Source: Canna indica (Eukaryota > Streptophyta > Magnoliopsida > Zingiberales > Cannaceae). From it: 64,000 nt of DNA. Positions 1-10,883 of this stretch are shown here, piece by piece. The position numbers and the translations under genes were made by a program. How positions within the stretch are numbered: the first letter of the stretch is position 1; every line of letters begins with the position of its first letter. The notes under the pieces are model-generated. The model was not told where the DNA came from and did no database searches. It was given only the letters and a program-made list of their open reading frames with translations. Location of the stretch: the NCBI GenBank assembly GCA_034359265.1, contig CP136890.1:54367501-54431500 (forward strand), written 5' to 3'.

Positions 1-143
1 GAGACTTCTCAGTTCGCCATGCATCTCAACCAATATGCTTGAGGCCATCTCTGTCCGTAACTAAGATTTTGAGTGTGGAACAAGTCCGATCAAGATTTCA
101 AATGTTGTTTGAGACCTTCAACAATCCAAATCTACCATGATAT
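1..143. other. Left flank of the CACTA element, unidentified
   Basis: No open frame, repeat or known family is recognisable here. The last three bases (TAT, 141-143) are the left copy of the target-site duplication of the CACTA element that begins at 144, so this is the pre-insertion DNA. Its continuation should be the sequence from 15178 onward. Confidence 0.5.
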
Positions 144-760
144 CACTATAAAAAAAATTACAATTAGTGACAAACTATTTTTGCCATAGTAGTGACATTC
201 AGTGGTAAAATGATGATTAAGTGGCAAAAAAATATTTGTCAACCGTTTGCCACATTAGGTCCGCCGCTAAAAGTTATTTTTGATTTTTATGGCGAACTTT
301 AGCGGATTGACACAAATTGCAATTTCTTTAGTGGAAAATGAAAAAGTCAAACTACCTTCACTCTATTGTGACAAATGAAATTTGCTGACGTCACGTATCA
401 TTTACGTTAAAATTTTTTACCACTTATTAATAAACGTTTGTCATTATTCTATCATTTCTGGAACTCTTTCCGTGGCAAAAATATATGAAATTTGCCACTA
501 ATATCGTGTTACAATTTGCCATTAAATATCAAATTTGCTATAAATTTTTTTGTCACTACATGTTTGATTTTTTTTTCATTAAATGTTAAAATGAATTTGC
601 CACTAACACGATTTCAATTTTGGATTATATATTGCCATAATATTAGTAATGATTTACCATAATATGTGATGACTTTACCACAATTTTAACAATCTATGAT
701 GAATAACTTTGCCACAAATACACAAAATTTAATAATTAATCATTCATTAATATAATAATC
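144..760. repeat. CACTA subterminal repeat region, left
   Basis: Many degenerate copies of TTTGCCAC(T)A occur here in both orientations (TAGTGGCAAA), separated by AT-rich spacers. In CACTA elements such arrays are binding sites for the TNPA-type protein. The same motif family is found at the right end (14760-15174), which supports both being ends of one element. Confidence 0.7.
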
Positions 761-1998
761 TGCCCACTAGTTACAAAACCTATAACTTAGTAGGTATACA
801 ACCAACCACCTACATATTCAACCATCAACAAATCCAAAATAAGTTCAATATTAATCCAAATACATTAAAAACAAAATTACCTACCAACACAAAATAGTCC
901 AAAGTATTTAATATCTATTAAAAAGAAATTACAGTAGGTACACAAAATAATCTGTACGCCAAAAAACTCAGACAACACTGCCCCAATAGAAAGAAATTAC
1001 GGTACGTTCGCTAGGTCCGCATCATTTCTTCTTCTTTTCCTCTTGCGAAAGAAGGGAAGTAAGAACACAAGTCAAAACCATTACATCAAAGAATCAAACT
1101 AATTAAAAAATGGTACTCACTAATTTATATAAGCTATATCAAATCTTTCATGAGTTCTCATTAATTTGTCATGCATTGTACCAAGATCTCTAAACAATTA
1201 TAAGCACATATTTTAATTACCTTTCATGAGTTCTTATTAATTTTTCATCCATTGTACCAAGATCATCAAATTACATGACATTCATTTTTTTGGACACAAT
1301 TTCACATCAAGAGTTAATGTTTAATATCCCCAAATCATGCTTGAATGTTCCCAATTATTGTGTGTGATTTTTGATCCTTATGTTTGCAAAATATAAACTA
1401 AATTAAATAATTCAAATCAGAACTAAACATAGGTGGATTGATATAGATATATGCATAGATGGACTCAACCAATGGAAGCTTCACATTCTACAAAAAGGAG
1501 GATGAACTGATGCATGCATGCCAACTCTTTAATGTGCCTGTACATGAATACTATACATATTCACACTATAGCAAGGTACTAAGTGTTTTATGTTTTTTAA
1601 AAAGTCACTGTTATTCTTCTTTCAATAGACAAGCTAGGATGATTAGCAAAATGTCATTTTTTTTACTTCACTAGATACCCTATGTTCTTTGAACAGTGCA
1701 GATATAGTGGAAAGAAAATTACATGTAGAGACTCTTTGGACCACACAGGTTTGGAATAAGCTAAATCTTATACTACTCATAGAGATTGTAGAATGAGCAT
1801 AATTTCGGCTTCTTTTTTAGTTTATTCTCAACTTGTAAGACTGAAAATGAACATTGTATGATTATGATATTTGAAGTGAAAATTAATATTGAGGTGGAAC
1901 TGGAATTGTTTTGTTTGCAAACAGTGTATGTAAACCAACTAATCATACTACTGTGTTGAGCTGGAACAAATGGAAGAAATTCTTACCTTAGGGGCATT
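761..1998. other. CACTA interior, no gene recognised
   Basis: AT-rich sequence. A 71-codon open frame at 1459-1674 has no recognisable motif and is probably chance. This stretch lies downstream of the minus-strand gene ending at 1999 and may include its 3' untranslated region. Confidence 0.5.
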
Positions 1999-2638
1999 TT
2001 ACAGTTTCGATAACATCATCATCATTGCTTTAATCTGAGCCGACATCTCTTCTTGACATTTTTTCATCTCATCAATTCAAATGGTTGCAAGGGCTGCCTC
2101 TTTCCGTGCTTCCTCGGCTTCCATTTTTCCTTTCTCGGCTTGTTCCTTCAATGCCTCGACCTTTTTTCCCGCTTGTTCCTTTAATGTCTCAACTTCTTTT
2201 TCTACTTATTCTTTCACCACAAGTACTTCTTTCTCCGCAAGTTGAAGCTATTTCTCGAACAGTGCCTTCTATCGCCCAGCCAATTCTTTCTCCCTCGCAA
2301 CTAATTGTTGGACTCTCAACTCGTCAGGCTTAGGTCTCGACCCACGACCACGTATATAATTTTTCATTTGTCCAAGAACCTCAGAGTATATCTTATCTTC
2401 ATCAATTTCCTCGCCGACTTCTTTTAGAGATTCAATTCTTGCCTTCGTTGCCTCCTAAAAAATAAAAAATTAATGGATTGAAACTAAAATCGGTTGCAAC
2501 TAATATTTTACTATATAATGAGAATTATATATCAACTAAATTTACATAATTTGTCCTAGCGTGCTCATTGACCCAATCATTCTTCTTCTTACTCCAGTGA
2601 ATTTCATAATACAATTTGGACATGGAAGACCGCCCCAT
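1999..2638 (-). pseudogene. En/Spm-type transposase-associated protein, C-terminal part, dead
   Basis: Read on the minus strand there are two exon-like blocks. The first (2638 to 2546) begins with ATG and encodes a segment ending WVNEHARTNY; a GT donor follows at once. The second begins after an AG acceptor at 2454, carries the signature VLGQMKNYIRGRGSRPKP, then a long charged coiled coil rich in Lys, Glu and Ala, and stops at 1999. The block order (WVN..HA, then a short exon with a GRG.G.KP motif, then a coiled coil) is that of plant 'Transposase_24' proteins of En/Spm elements. The second block stays in a single frame but has four internal stops, each of which could have arisen from CAG, CAA or CGA by C-to-T. 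The N-terminal portion is not visible. Product non-functional. Confidence 0.6.
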
Positions 2639-2787
2639 TGTATCTTTATTGGTCTGTCATAAAAATAAGACGAGCCAAAAATACATTAATGATAAGTTTT
2701 TACTGGTTTGTTTTGATTTATCTCGACGAGTTTAGAATAGTTTTGAAAAAAGTAAAAATTGAACAGACCAATAATCAAAACAATTAT

Positions 2788-3095
2788 GATTTCTGAACAG
2801 TTCTAAAATCAGAAGTTCTGAAATCAGAATAGCTGAAATTAGAATAGTTCTGATTTCAGAACAGCTAAAATCAGAACCATTCTGAAATCAGTTCTGATTT
2901 TAGAACCAGAACGGTTCTGAAATTAGAGTTGAATGATTTTTGAACTGTTCTAATTTCTGAGCAGAATCAGAACAGTTTTGATTTCTAAAATCAGAACAAC
3001 AGATTTATTTTCTGAACAATTTTGATTTTTGAATAATTCTGATTTTCTCAACGAATTAGAACAATTTTGATTTATTTTCTGAACTGTTTGAAAAT
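2788..3095. repeat. Interspersed palindromic TCAGAAC/GTTCTGA field
   Basis: About 300 bases carry more than fifteen copies of the GTTCTGA half-site family (GTTCTGA, TTTCTGA, TCAGAAC, TCAGAAA) in both orientations. Many are arranged as imperfect palindromes such as TCAGAACNGTTCTGA. The spacing is irregular, so it is not a simple tandem repeat. The minus-strand open frame 2950-3138 is a by-product of the repeat. Confidence 0.65.
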
Positions 3096-3605
3096 TACTC
3101 GCAAGAAATTTTAAGTAACCTTTATATGCAATATGCAAATCTGCACGTTATATGCAAATCTTTTAAAGAGGAAAACTCTTAATTAGTAAGCTTCCATTGG
3201 AGTGGAAACATCAAAAAGTGTAAATGAACTTGAGAATCTATACTCCAAATGAACTCAAGAGGATAATTAAGGGCAGACTCGGCCGAGGGAGAGGAAAGAC
3301 AAGAGACAGGAGTAAATGATTGCTTTTTAACTAGACTGGTTGATAAATTTAAGAATATAAAGGAAAAATTGTGTGATTAACATTGTGCTTGTTAACTGAA
3401 TATATACTTGTTATGTTGTTCATCTCAAAAGTTTACAGTAAAAAAATAGAGTTATACAATAGTCAATTAACCATACTTCAGGATTTACAATAATCAATTA
3501 ACCATAGCACATCAATAAAAATTATCAAAAAAGCACCCAAATTACTAAAAGCTAATAATAGTTAACTATTCATGTTAAAGCATAATAATACTTCTCGTTG
3601 TCTAA
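3096..3605. other. CACTA interior, no gene recognised
   Basis: AT-rich sequence with no motif I can assign. It ends in TTGTCTAA (3598-3605), the left target-site copy of the hAT element. Confidence 0.5.
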
Positions 3606-4370
3606 TAGGGGTGAGCAAAATCCAATCCGACTCGAAAAACTTGAAAAAATCGACCCGAAAATTTAATTCGGGTCGGGGCGGGTTACATTTTTCAAAATTT
3701 CATATAAGTTTCCAAATCAGGTTGGGTTCGGGTGAAAACCTTGTTTAACCCAACCCGCCCGATTTTAACCTAAAAAATAAAAATTAATCTCGCCCGAGCC
3801 CGACTCAATGTGTTTGAGTAGTTTGACCAAGACCCGCCCGGGCCCGACTCAAATATTAATCCCCGACGCCCGCCCCCCTCTTCAGTCTTCTCTGCAGTCT
3901 GCCCTAATCCCGCAACTCCCGATCCTGACTCCCGATCGCCGATTGCCCCACTCCGCCGGACTACCAAGTCGTCGGCGCTGGTCCTCCCTAGTCCCTCGCG
4001 TTCGCGTTCGCGTCCGACGACACTCGCCGACAATCCTCCTCTCCAACAACTACTGCCCGACAGTCCTCCACTCCTCCCTCCCGACAGTCCTCCTCACCAA
4101 CAACTGGATGCTCGCTAACGATCCTCCTCTCGAGTCCTGACAGTCCTCCTCGTGATTGCTGCCCGCCGGCGATCCTCCCTACAGGTAATATGATTAATTT
4201 TGATATGTATTTCGGGTTAAACGAGTTGGGGCCCGATTTTTTCGGGTTATTCGGGTCGGGTCCCGATTACAAAATCGGGTAGGGTTGGGTAAAAAATTAT
4301 TGATTTTTTTGGATTATACCCGATCGGGTTAGGTCGAGTATTGACCCAACCCGCCCGATGCTCAACCCTA
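3606..4370. mobile_element. Non-autonomous hAT-type element with GC-rich core
   Basis: The ends are short inverted repeats: TAGGGGTGAGCA at the left and TGCTCAACCCTA at the right. They are flanked by an 8-bp duplication, TTGTCTAA (3598-3605) and TTGTCTGA (4371-4378), a 7 of 8 match. An 8-bp duplication and this terminus are typical of plant hAT elements. The outer parts are built of short GGGTCGGG/CCCGACCC-like repeats. The inner part (about 3836-4185) is strikingly GC-rich compared with its surroundings and contains several GACAGTCCTCC copies. It ends in CTACAGGTAATA, which looks like a splice donor. No transposase is encoded; open frames on both strands here have no family resemblance. Confidence 0.75.
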
Positions 4371-4378
4371 TTGTCTGA

Positions 4379-7001
4379 CATTCCAGAGAAAAAGTAATGC
4401 AACTATCACATAATCATAAGAAATTATCATAAAGCAATGCTCCATTAATCAAAATTAAACAAGTTGGAGAGTAGAATATGTTTTGGAATGTTGAGATGTG
4501 ATCCAACAATGAATCCCCACCATCAACTAAGTATCTCAGTTGTAAACTGATCTTATTATCTTAAATTTAACCTAATAATTTTCATTCCATCTTTCTAGTA
4601 ACCCTGCATGCATAACAATTCAATATCCTCATTTAATAAAAACAATCTTTTTTATAAATGTAGCGTGATGTCTGAATTCCAACTTACATGCTACCATGAA
4701 GAAGAAAATTTGATTAGTTGAACTCTAGTAGAAGAAAACTGTCAAGTTTGATGTACAATCCAAGAAGAACCAAATAATCGAGGAGACAACAGATATTTGA
4801 ACTATCCATGTCAAGGACAATGCAAACCAACAGATAAACTACTAATGAATTTATAAAATACACCAAGAAGTTTATCTGACATCTAAAGGGCTTCTACACT
4901 AGACTACACATTATTATGGAATAGTTTTCCATCATAGTATCATTCTTGAATAACTTCTGGAACCTTCGATAGGAAACGACTATATAAAACAAACCAACAG
5001 ATAGAAATCAAGCAATATGGAAATCACAACATATGGTATTCAAAAAGATAGTTGTACTTGACAAGGGAAAACAACAATAATATTCAATACTGCTTCAAAG
5101 TATAGATAGAATCTAAACTTGGGTGATAATATAGAGTCTAGGGGGAGTCAGTGTAGACTTATAGATTTCCCACTATAAGGTAGTGGGCTTATATACACTC
5201 AAAAGATGAAATCACTAATCATCAATATCATTGAGAAACACATAAAGCCTCAGGCAAGCATTTAAAAATTAATTACTTTGGAGCATTATATACATAAGCA
5301 GCACAACCGAAGAGGAAATAACTTGACATAACCTTTAAGTAATCGGATGAGCCACAATATCAAACATAATTTGAACCTTCCAATGTCAAGTTGACATATA
5401 ATTTGATAGATTAAGTTACAATTTAAACCAATTAAACATAATTGAACCTAAACCAGTTAAGCCCAACTATAGGCTTGTTGGCATAAAATTTTCTACTTTG
5501 ATAACAAACAATTTACTAATGGTTTCAATAAGAGAATATTTCAATTTTAAAGACTAAGTCGTTTAAGTACATTGACGCCAATATTGACCCTAACTAAGAA
5601 ATGATGAGTTCAAAGACTAACACATGGCTGGTCATTGTTTTGATTTTTTAAAGACATTTCTCGTACTAAGAAACCTCATAAGTAATTAATATAATAGATT
5701 GGAATATGAAACATGACAGTCTACAGCAAAATATCCATATTTGAAAGAAGTTCATTCCAATGGTTTTATTATACTGTTTTCAGAACATGTTCGGCTGCTA
5801 ATGTTATAATCTTATTAGCGGCACATGATTGCAATTCAGCAAACAATCTACAAATTTTTATTAATAGAACAACCCTTAGAGTAATTGAATTGACAACATG
5901 AAGAATGAAGCTTTTGCATAGTAAGTTAAGAATTAGCTGGATGAAAAAACATTGAACTGATATAGGGAATCATACTACCTAGAATCATTATCAACAGTAC
6001 TGGATTTGGTGGTACCTTCTGATGCAGATGCTGTTACATAAGCGAAAAACAATTATCTACAAGTGTCACTAAGCTGATCCGTCAACAAAGTAATTTTCAT
6101 GTCTGCTTCCCATGAGCTGCACCTGTCTGCAGATCTTATTATCATAACCATCATCTGAAATATAATATGTAACTCCCTAATGTCTTATTGGCAGACCCAC
6201 TGACCTTTACATGCACTTTATTCTTTTTTTATTGCAAAGTTTAAGTAACCACAAGAAATAAGAAATGAATTTGCTTGATGATAGATATCACATACTTGAT
6301 GATAGAAAAAGGAGCTTCGAGTTGTATGTTTTTGACATCAAACCAGCACATGGATGTCTTTGATAGAGCAATGAATTTGTGTGCTGAGAAACCCCTTTTT
6401 CCTCTAATAATTATTTTTGGAGGCTGTATGTTGACTTGGGTTTATGATGATGCTGTCATCAGCTTCAACTTCTGGCAAATGTTAACTTGAAGAAAACTTA
6501 TGTTGAATTGGTGGATGATAACAAGGTTCATGATGTGCTTTTGACATCAAACCAGCACATGAATGCCTATGATGATAGAAGGAAGCAGCTAAACTCTAAA
6601 CCCTAATCAACTGAGCAACTAAACCCTAAACCTTAGGTTACCCATTACAAAGCAAGGACCAAAGCCAACCAAATGATAAAGTAGGAGTATGAAAAAAATA
6701 ACCTCATGCATGAAACAACATAGAGCAAGAAAGATCAGTCAATGGCAAAAATCTAGATTTTGAATCATGCATTTAATAGATCCACAAAATTTTGGCATCA
6801 CCTTGTCCAAAACAAGCACAATCACTGAACTTTTACCATTTAAACCAAAGATAATAGTTTTGAGATCCTTACCTTTCCATGCACAAAAATATCAAGCGAG
6901 ATCAATCAAGCATGTGAAGATCAGGTGAGATCAAGCGAGAGGAGTGTCGGGGGTTCGTTGAAATGGGAGATGTTGCTGGGGTCGGAGACGAGCAGCGGTG
7001 G
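4379..7001. other. CACTA interior, no gene recognised
   Basis: Mostly AT-rich with no convincing frame on either strand. A block around GACATCAAACCAGCACATG occurs twice (about 6338 and 6543), and a few telomere-like AAACCCTAA units occur at 6596-6637. The last 60 bases are a GC-rich unit resembling the 50-bp tandem repeat at 14085-14233, showing that the gypsy element at 7002 inserted into that repeat. Confidence 0.5.
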
Positions 7002-7517
7002 TGTTACGAAGCAGCGAGTTAGAGATCAAAAGCTGGGTTAGCGAGCTGGAGACGAAGACGCGACTCAGGAAGAAGATCGAAGACGTAGTCACGTCAGTTG
7101 ATAATGAAACGCTAACTAAGGTGCATGATGTGGCAACATCGGGAGAATGAGTTAGGCGTGAATGGCGGATGCCTTGCCACCTGGATGACTACGTAATGTA
7201 ACAAGATATTGTAATAGGAGAATAAATAGTATAAATAGTGGGGCGGTAAATGTAATAGGGACATCTGGCAATTTGAATTCGAACTTTCTCTTCTTCCCCT
7301 GTTTCTACGATCTATCTCTCTCTCTCTCTCTCTCTCTACTTCACTCTTCTTTCATCGCTCTCGATCTACCCAGAGGCACTATCGAAACCCAGTTGTAAGA
7401 ATGAATTAGAATGCGATCGGCAAGGAAGGCTCTTCAGCTCAGTAAGATTGGATTGGGGATCTGATTAGTACATTATCGGTGCTTCTGAACCCTCTGAGGT
7501 GAGTCGATCATATCATT
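7002..7517 (+). repeat. 5' LTR of gypsy element
   Basis: It matches 13496-14003 along its whole length, including a (CT)n run at about 7314-7338 (a corresponding run is at 13801-13826). It ends in TATCA, followed by TTTGGTGCTTTCATT, a sequence often found at the primer-binding position of plant gypsy elements; the cognate tRNA is not certain. A TATA-like AGTATAAATAG at about 7229 is a plausible core promoter. Confidence 0.85.
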
Positions 7518-7566
7518 TGGTGCTTTCATTTACCTTTTGCGATATGTGATTATTGCATTGTGCTTG

Positions 7567-9320
7567 ATGGAGACGAGATCACATACGGTGAATGAATCCA
7601 TCAAAAGTCTTCAAGAGACGAGCAATAGGCAAGAACAGTTGTTGGGAACAATTCAGACGAATCTGGAAAACCAACAGCAGGCCATGGAAGCGCAACAAAA
7701 GTATTACAGACAGTATCATCATAGATCGCATTGCTGAACTCACAGATGGTGCAGATGGCTAGAATTAAACCGGAGCCGGCGGGATCAAGTGGATCTCAAT
7801 TGGTGCTATCCAATCGGGGGAAAAATGTAATCCGAGATGAAGGATATGATGACGAGGAGTTCCCATTTCCGCCGAGGCCACATCAGGTAGAACTGCTAAC
7901 CTTCGACGGATCAGACGCAGAAGAGTGGATTGCGTCAGTCGAAGATTTCTTCGATTTCTACTCCTCGGAGGATCAGCATAGGGTGACAATGGCGTCCTTC
8001 AGGATGATGGGTTTGGCCAAACGCTGGTTTCGGTGGATGCAGCGTCGCAAGCAACTCTCGAGGTGGAGACACCTCGTCGAAGCGATGCATAGAAGATTTC
8101 AGCCGATGGATTTGGAACCCCCTGAGGGACAGCTGACTAAGCTCCTGCAAACATCGACGGTGGAGGAGTATGAAGGGAGGTTTGAAGATATGGCATTGCG
8201 GACATACAACCCGCCGGAATCATTCTTAATTAGCTACTTTATATCCGGGCTATGAACAGACATTAAAACTGAAGTGTTAACCCGACAGCCGAAGTCAATG
8301 CATGAAGCAGTAATGATGGCTAAGAGGTTTGAAGCAAAGATAAATGCATCTAGAAGAGGGTCGCCGGCGTGGATAAGGAATCGAAATTCTCCATTGCTAC
8401 CCACACCTGTAAGAGGACCAAGTCATGCAACGACACCGATCAACAAGATGTCAAGTTCTCCCTCACTAATAACACGACCCTCGGGCTTTTCTAACTCCAG
8501 TGCACAACAAAATCCTCCACGACGTTTAACATCGGCAAAAGCCCAAAAATGCAAAGAGCAAGGTCTTTGCTTCTACTGTGATGACAAGATTACATGGGGT
8601 CATAAATGTAAGGTGCCCCAGCTATTTATGCTCGATGATGAGTCGGGAAATGAGAAAATAGTGGGTGAGCAGGAATTGCTACTAACAGAAGTAGATGAGC
8701 AATCAGAACCCACGCTGGTGTCACTTAATGCTATGTTAGGATCCTTCTCACCAATGACACTAAGATTTCAGGGTAAGATCAAAGGGCGAAGTGTGCAGGT
8801 GCTACTGGACGGAGGTAGTACCCATAACTTTGTACAAACCAGGGTTGCTAAGTACTTGGGACTAGGAATTGAAGCAACACCAGCATTCAGAGTTATGATG
8901 GGAAATGGAGCTAAAGTCAGGAATGAAGGGGTTGTGCGACAACTGAACTTGAACATACAAGGGACGACTGTTACTATTGATTTCTATGTTATTCCTTTAA
9001 AGGGTTCAGATGTTGTGCTTGGAGTAGCATGGATGGCCACTCTAGGATCGGTAGTGATGGATTTTGCAAACCAATTATTTGAATTCAGCTTAAACAACCA
9101 GAAGCATGTTTGGGCCAGTCTTAACAGTCGCCAACCTACTGAGATTAGTTGCCATTCTTTACGAAGGATGTGTAGTACACAATCCATGGCGAAAATGTAT
9201 CAGTTAGAAATGGTGGAAGAACAACAGGTAACAGTGGGTGCTCAACCGGAAGAGCTACAAGATGTGCTCAACCAGTTTAACGATGTGTTTGAACCGCGCC
9301 ATCGTCTACCACCTGAATGA
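7567..9320 (+). pseudogene. gag: Gypsy gag and protease (dead)
   Basis: Encodes the capsid/nucleocapsid precursor and the aspartic protease of the 7002-14003 element. The ATG at 7567 starts a coiled N-terminal segment; a frameshift near 7720 moves into the frame that carries the capsid-like region (LLTFDGSDAEEWI, residues roughly 55-150). A CX2C-type zinc motif (CFYCDDKITWGHKC) lies near 8572. The protease follows with LLDGGSTHNF (active-site Asp-Gly-Gly in place of the usual D-S/T-G) and VVLGVAWMATLG. In-frame TGA stops at 8253 and 9318 both sit where CGA would be expected. The frame is then cut at 9342 by a solo LTR. Confidence 0.85.
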
Positions 9321-9683
9321 GAGAATGATCACCGCATTCTACTGTTGGCTTTAGGTTTCAACCTTGGTCTTAATCTCTTAATCTCGGTTTTGATGATAAC
9401 AAATATGGAACTAATATTTCATCGAGAAATCTTTCAGGTTCCATATCGATCAGCGTTCGATGTCCTCGATCGGAAAAATCAGAAAAATTGATAAATCGGA
9501 AGGACATTGATCGTTGCGCTCGGGTTCATCGTGGAACTTCTCGAAGATCGATGTGTGCACCAAAGTCATCTTGGACGAGTCCAAAGATTATATGGAAAGC
9601 TCTCCAAGTTGATGCTTGTTGAAAGCTGAAGCCCGGAAATGAAGCGCGGAAGAAAAAGGCTGAAGAAATCAAACTCAGCCTAG

Positions 9684-10030
9684 GTTCAGTCGACCGGGCG
9701 GTCGATCGAATAGGGTAAGAAAATTGGTAGTAGCCAGTTCGGTCGACTGGTTGGTCGACCGAACACTGCCAAAAACTGGCAGTGGCTACTTCGGTCGACC
9801 GACAAAGGCCAGAAATGGGCAGTAGCCCTAGCGATCGACCTATCGGTCGACCGAATCGAGGATCGCGCGATCGCGCGTCTGCTTCCCCTGCGTCGGTCGA
9901 TCGATGGGTCAACTGGATTGAGGGAATGCTTAGTTGTGTCTGGCGGTCGACCCATCGGTCGACTGACCAGAGAGAAGAGGGCAGCAGTTGAATGAGCGGT
10001 CGATCAGTCGGTCGACCGACCAATCGACCG
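9684..10030. repeat. GGTCGACC/CGATCGACCG palindrome array in LTR A
   Basis: A cluster of self-complementary GGTCGACC, TCGATCGA and CGGTCGACCG units, spaced by 20-40 bases of AACTGGCAGTGGCTACTT-like linker. It ends about 55 bases upstream of the TATA box. Equivalent arrays lie in the same place in other LTRs of the family (43461-43725, 53275-53590 in reverse, 61620-61785, and a weaker one at 23005-23130). The open frames across it (9526-10041 and others) are repeat artefacts. Confidence 0.8.
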
Positions 10031-10642
10031 AGCGTCTGCAATGGATAGTTTTCTATTCATTGAGCTGCCATTTCTTCGAGAGGTATAAATATACTTCAGC
10101 TAACCTCTCAAATTATTCTTCCTTGATTCTTACAGACTTGATTGAGCACTCAAAAGGGAGAATTGAGCCTTTAAAGATCGATTAAGCAACGCTCTGTTCT
10201 TCCGTGAACATTCTCGCAAGCGCCTAGCTTTCTTCCTCAACTCGGGATCTAATACGAGTTCTACCTCCTGACGAGTTGAAGGCGCCAAAGGCTTGCAAAG
10301 AAGCATTAACCTTTGGTTTAATCCTTTAGCTCTTTTGATTGTATTTTAACTGCTTATTTGAACACGTTTTTATTTGATTTGTGCGTTTGTAAGACCTAGG
10401 TTGTTAGGTCTTGTTGTGTGAAGTGGTTACCTTGTTGTGAAGGTGTAAAGCCACTTGTGTAAAAATTAGCTGTTACTAGGATTAGTTTAGTTGTCCCTTA
10501 GGGTTGAGGTGGAAGAGTGCTCTTGATAAGAAGGTGGAGACTTCCAGGTGTGGAAGTGCCTTAGGTCGAGAGTGCAACTCTTTGAGTCAAAGTCCTCTGT
10601 GTAAGGGAAACCGAATTAATCTAGTAAACCTAGTTTAGAAAT

Positions 10643-10692
10643 CCTAAGCGGGGTGCTTAGGTAGTGGAGTAGGTATTGGGGCCGGACCACTA
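10643..10692 (+). promoter_or_regulatory. Two adjacent conserved hairpins in LTR A transcript
   Basis: Hairpin 1 is CCTAAGC-GGGGT-GCTTAGG (10643-10661). Hairpin 2 pairs TAGTGG (10662-10667) with CCACTA (10687-10692) around a 19-base loop. The same pair of hairpins is found in six other LTR copies in this window. Two of those copies use CCTTGG/CCAAGG for hairpin 1, so both sides changed together. The position is downstream of the TATA box, within the transcribed part of the LTR. Confidence 0.55.
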
Positions 10693-10883
10693 TAAATTAT
10701 CGTGTTAGCATTGTTATTTATTGTTGCTTGTGCTTAATTGTTTATATTGCTTCCGCATTTGAATTGCAAGATTACATCTTGCCTAAACGAATTGAGAAAC
10801 GATTAAAATTAGAATTTAGGCTAATTAATTTAGTTAACACACTATTCACCCCCCTCTAGTATTGCCATTTCGCCTTCATCTAC

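Larger units (their letters stand above)
9343..10878 (+). mobile_element. SIRE-like solo LTR 'A'
   Basis: A 1536-bp element beginning TGTTGGC and ending CTTCA, with a perfect 5-bp duplication TCTAC (9338-9342, 10879-10883). It interrupts the gypsy polyprotein between protease and reverse transcriptase, and excising it restores continuity. It shares its start (TTGGTCTTAATCTC..GATGATAACAAA) and its end (CACTATTCACCCCCCTCTAG) with LTRs at 22307, 42784, 48483, 34114 (reverse), 53098 (reverse) and 61613. A TATA box lies at 10084-10090, preceded by a CpG-rich palindrome array and followed about 560 bases later by two conserved hairpins. No internal region remains, so this is a recombined solo LTR. 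Confidence 0.9.

Noticed and set aside
3808..4140. 110-codon plus-strand open frame in a GC-rich stretch, with an 87-codon frame antisense
   Set aside because: Both lie inside the hAT element, are low-complexity (Ser/Pro/Arg) and show no family motif; open frames are expected from GC-rich repeats.
5713..6490. Short open frames of 62 and 71 codons in the CACTA interior
   Set aside because: No motif, no neighbouring exon-like blocks and no codon bias; length is expected by chance in AT-rich DNA.
6596..6637. Telomere-like AAACCCTAA units
   Set aside because: Only three scattered units, too few for an interstitial telomere array.
7314..7338. (CT)n run as a microsatellite locus
   Set aside because: A simple repeat present in both LTRs of the gypsy element; part of the LTR, not a separate feature.
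9526..10041. 171-codon minus-strand frame rich in Arg, Ser, Thr and Asp, with similar frames at 43367, 53265 and 61510
   Set aside because: It is the translation of the GGTCGACC palindrome array in LTRs; the same peptide-like repeats appear in every frame and strand.
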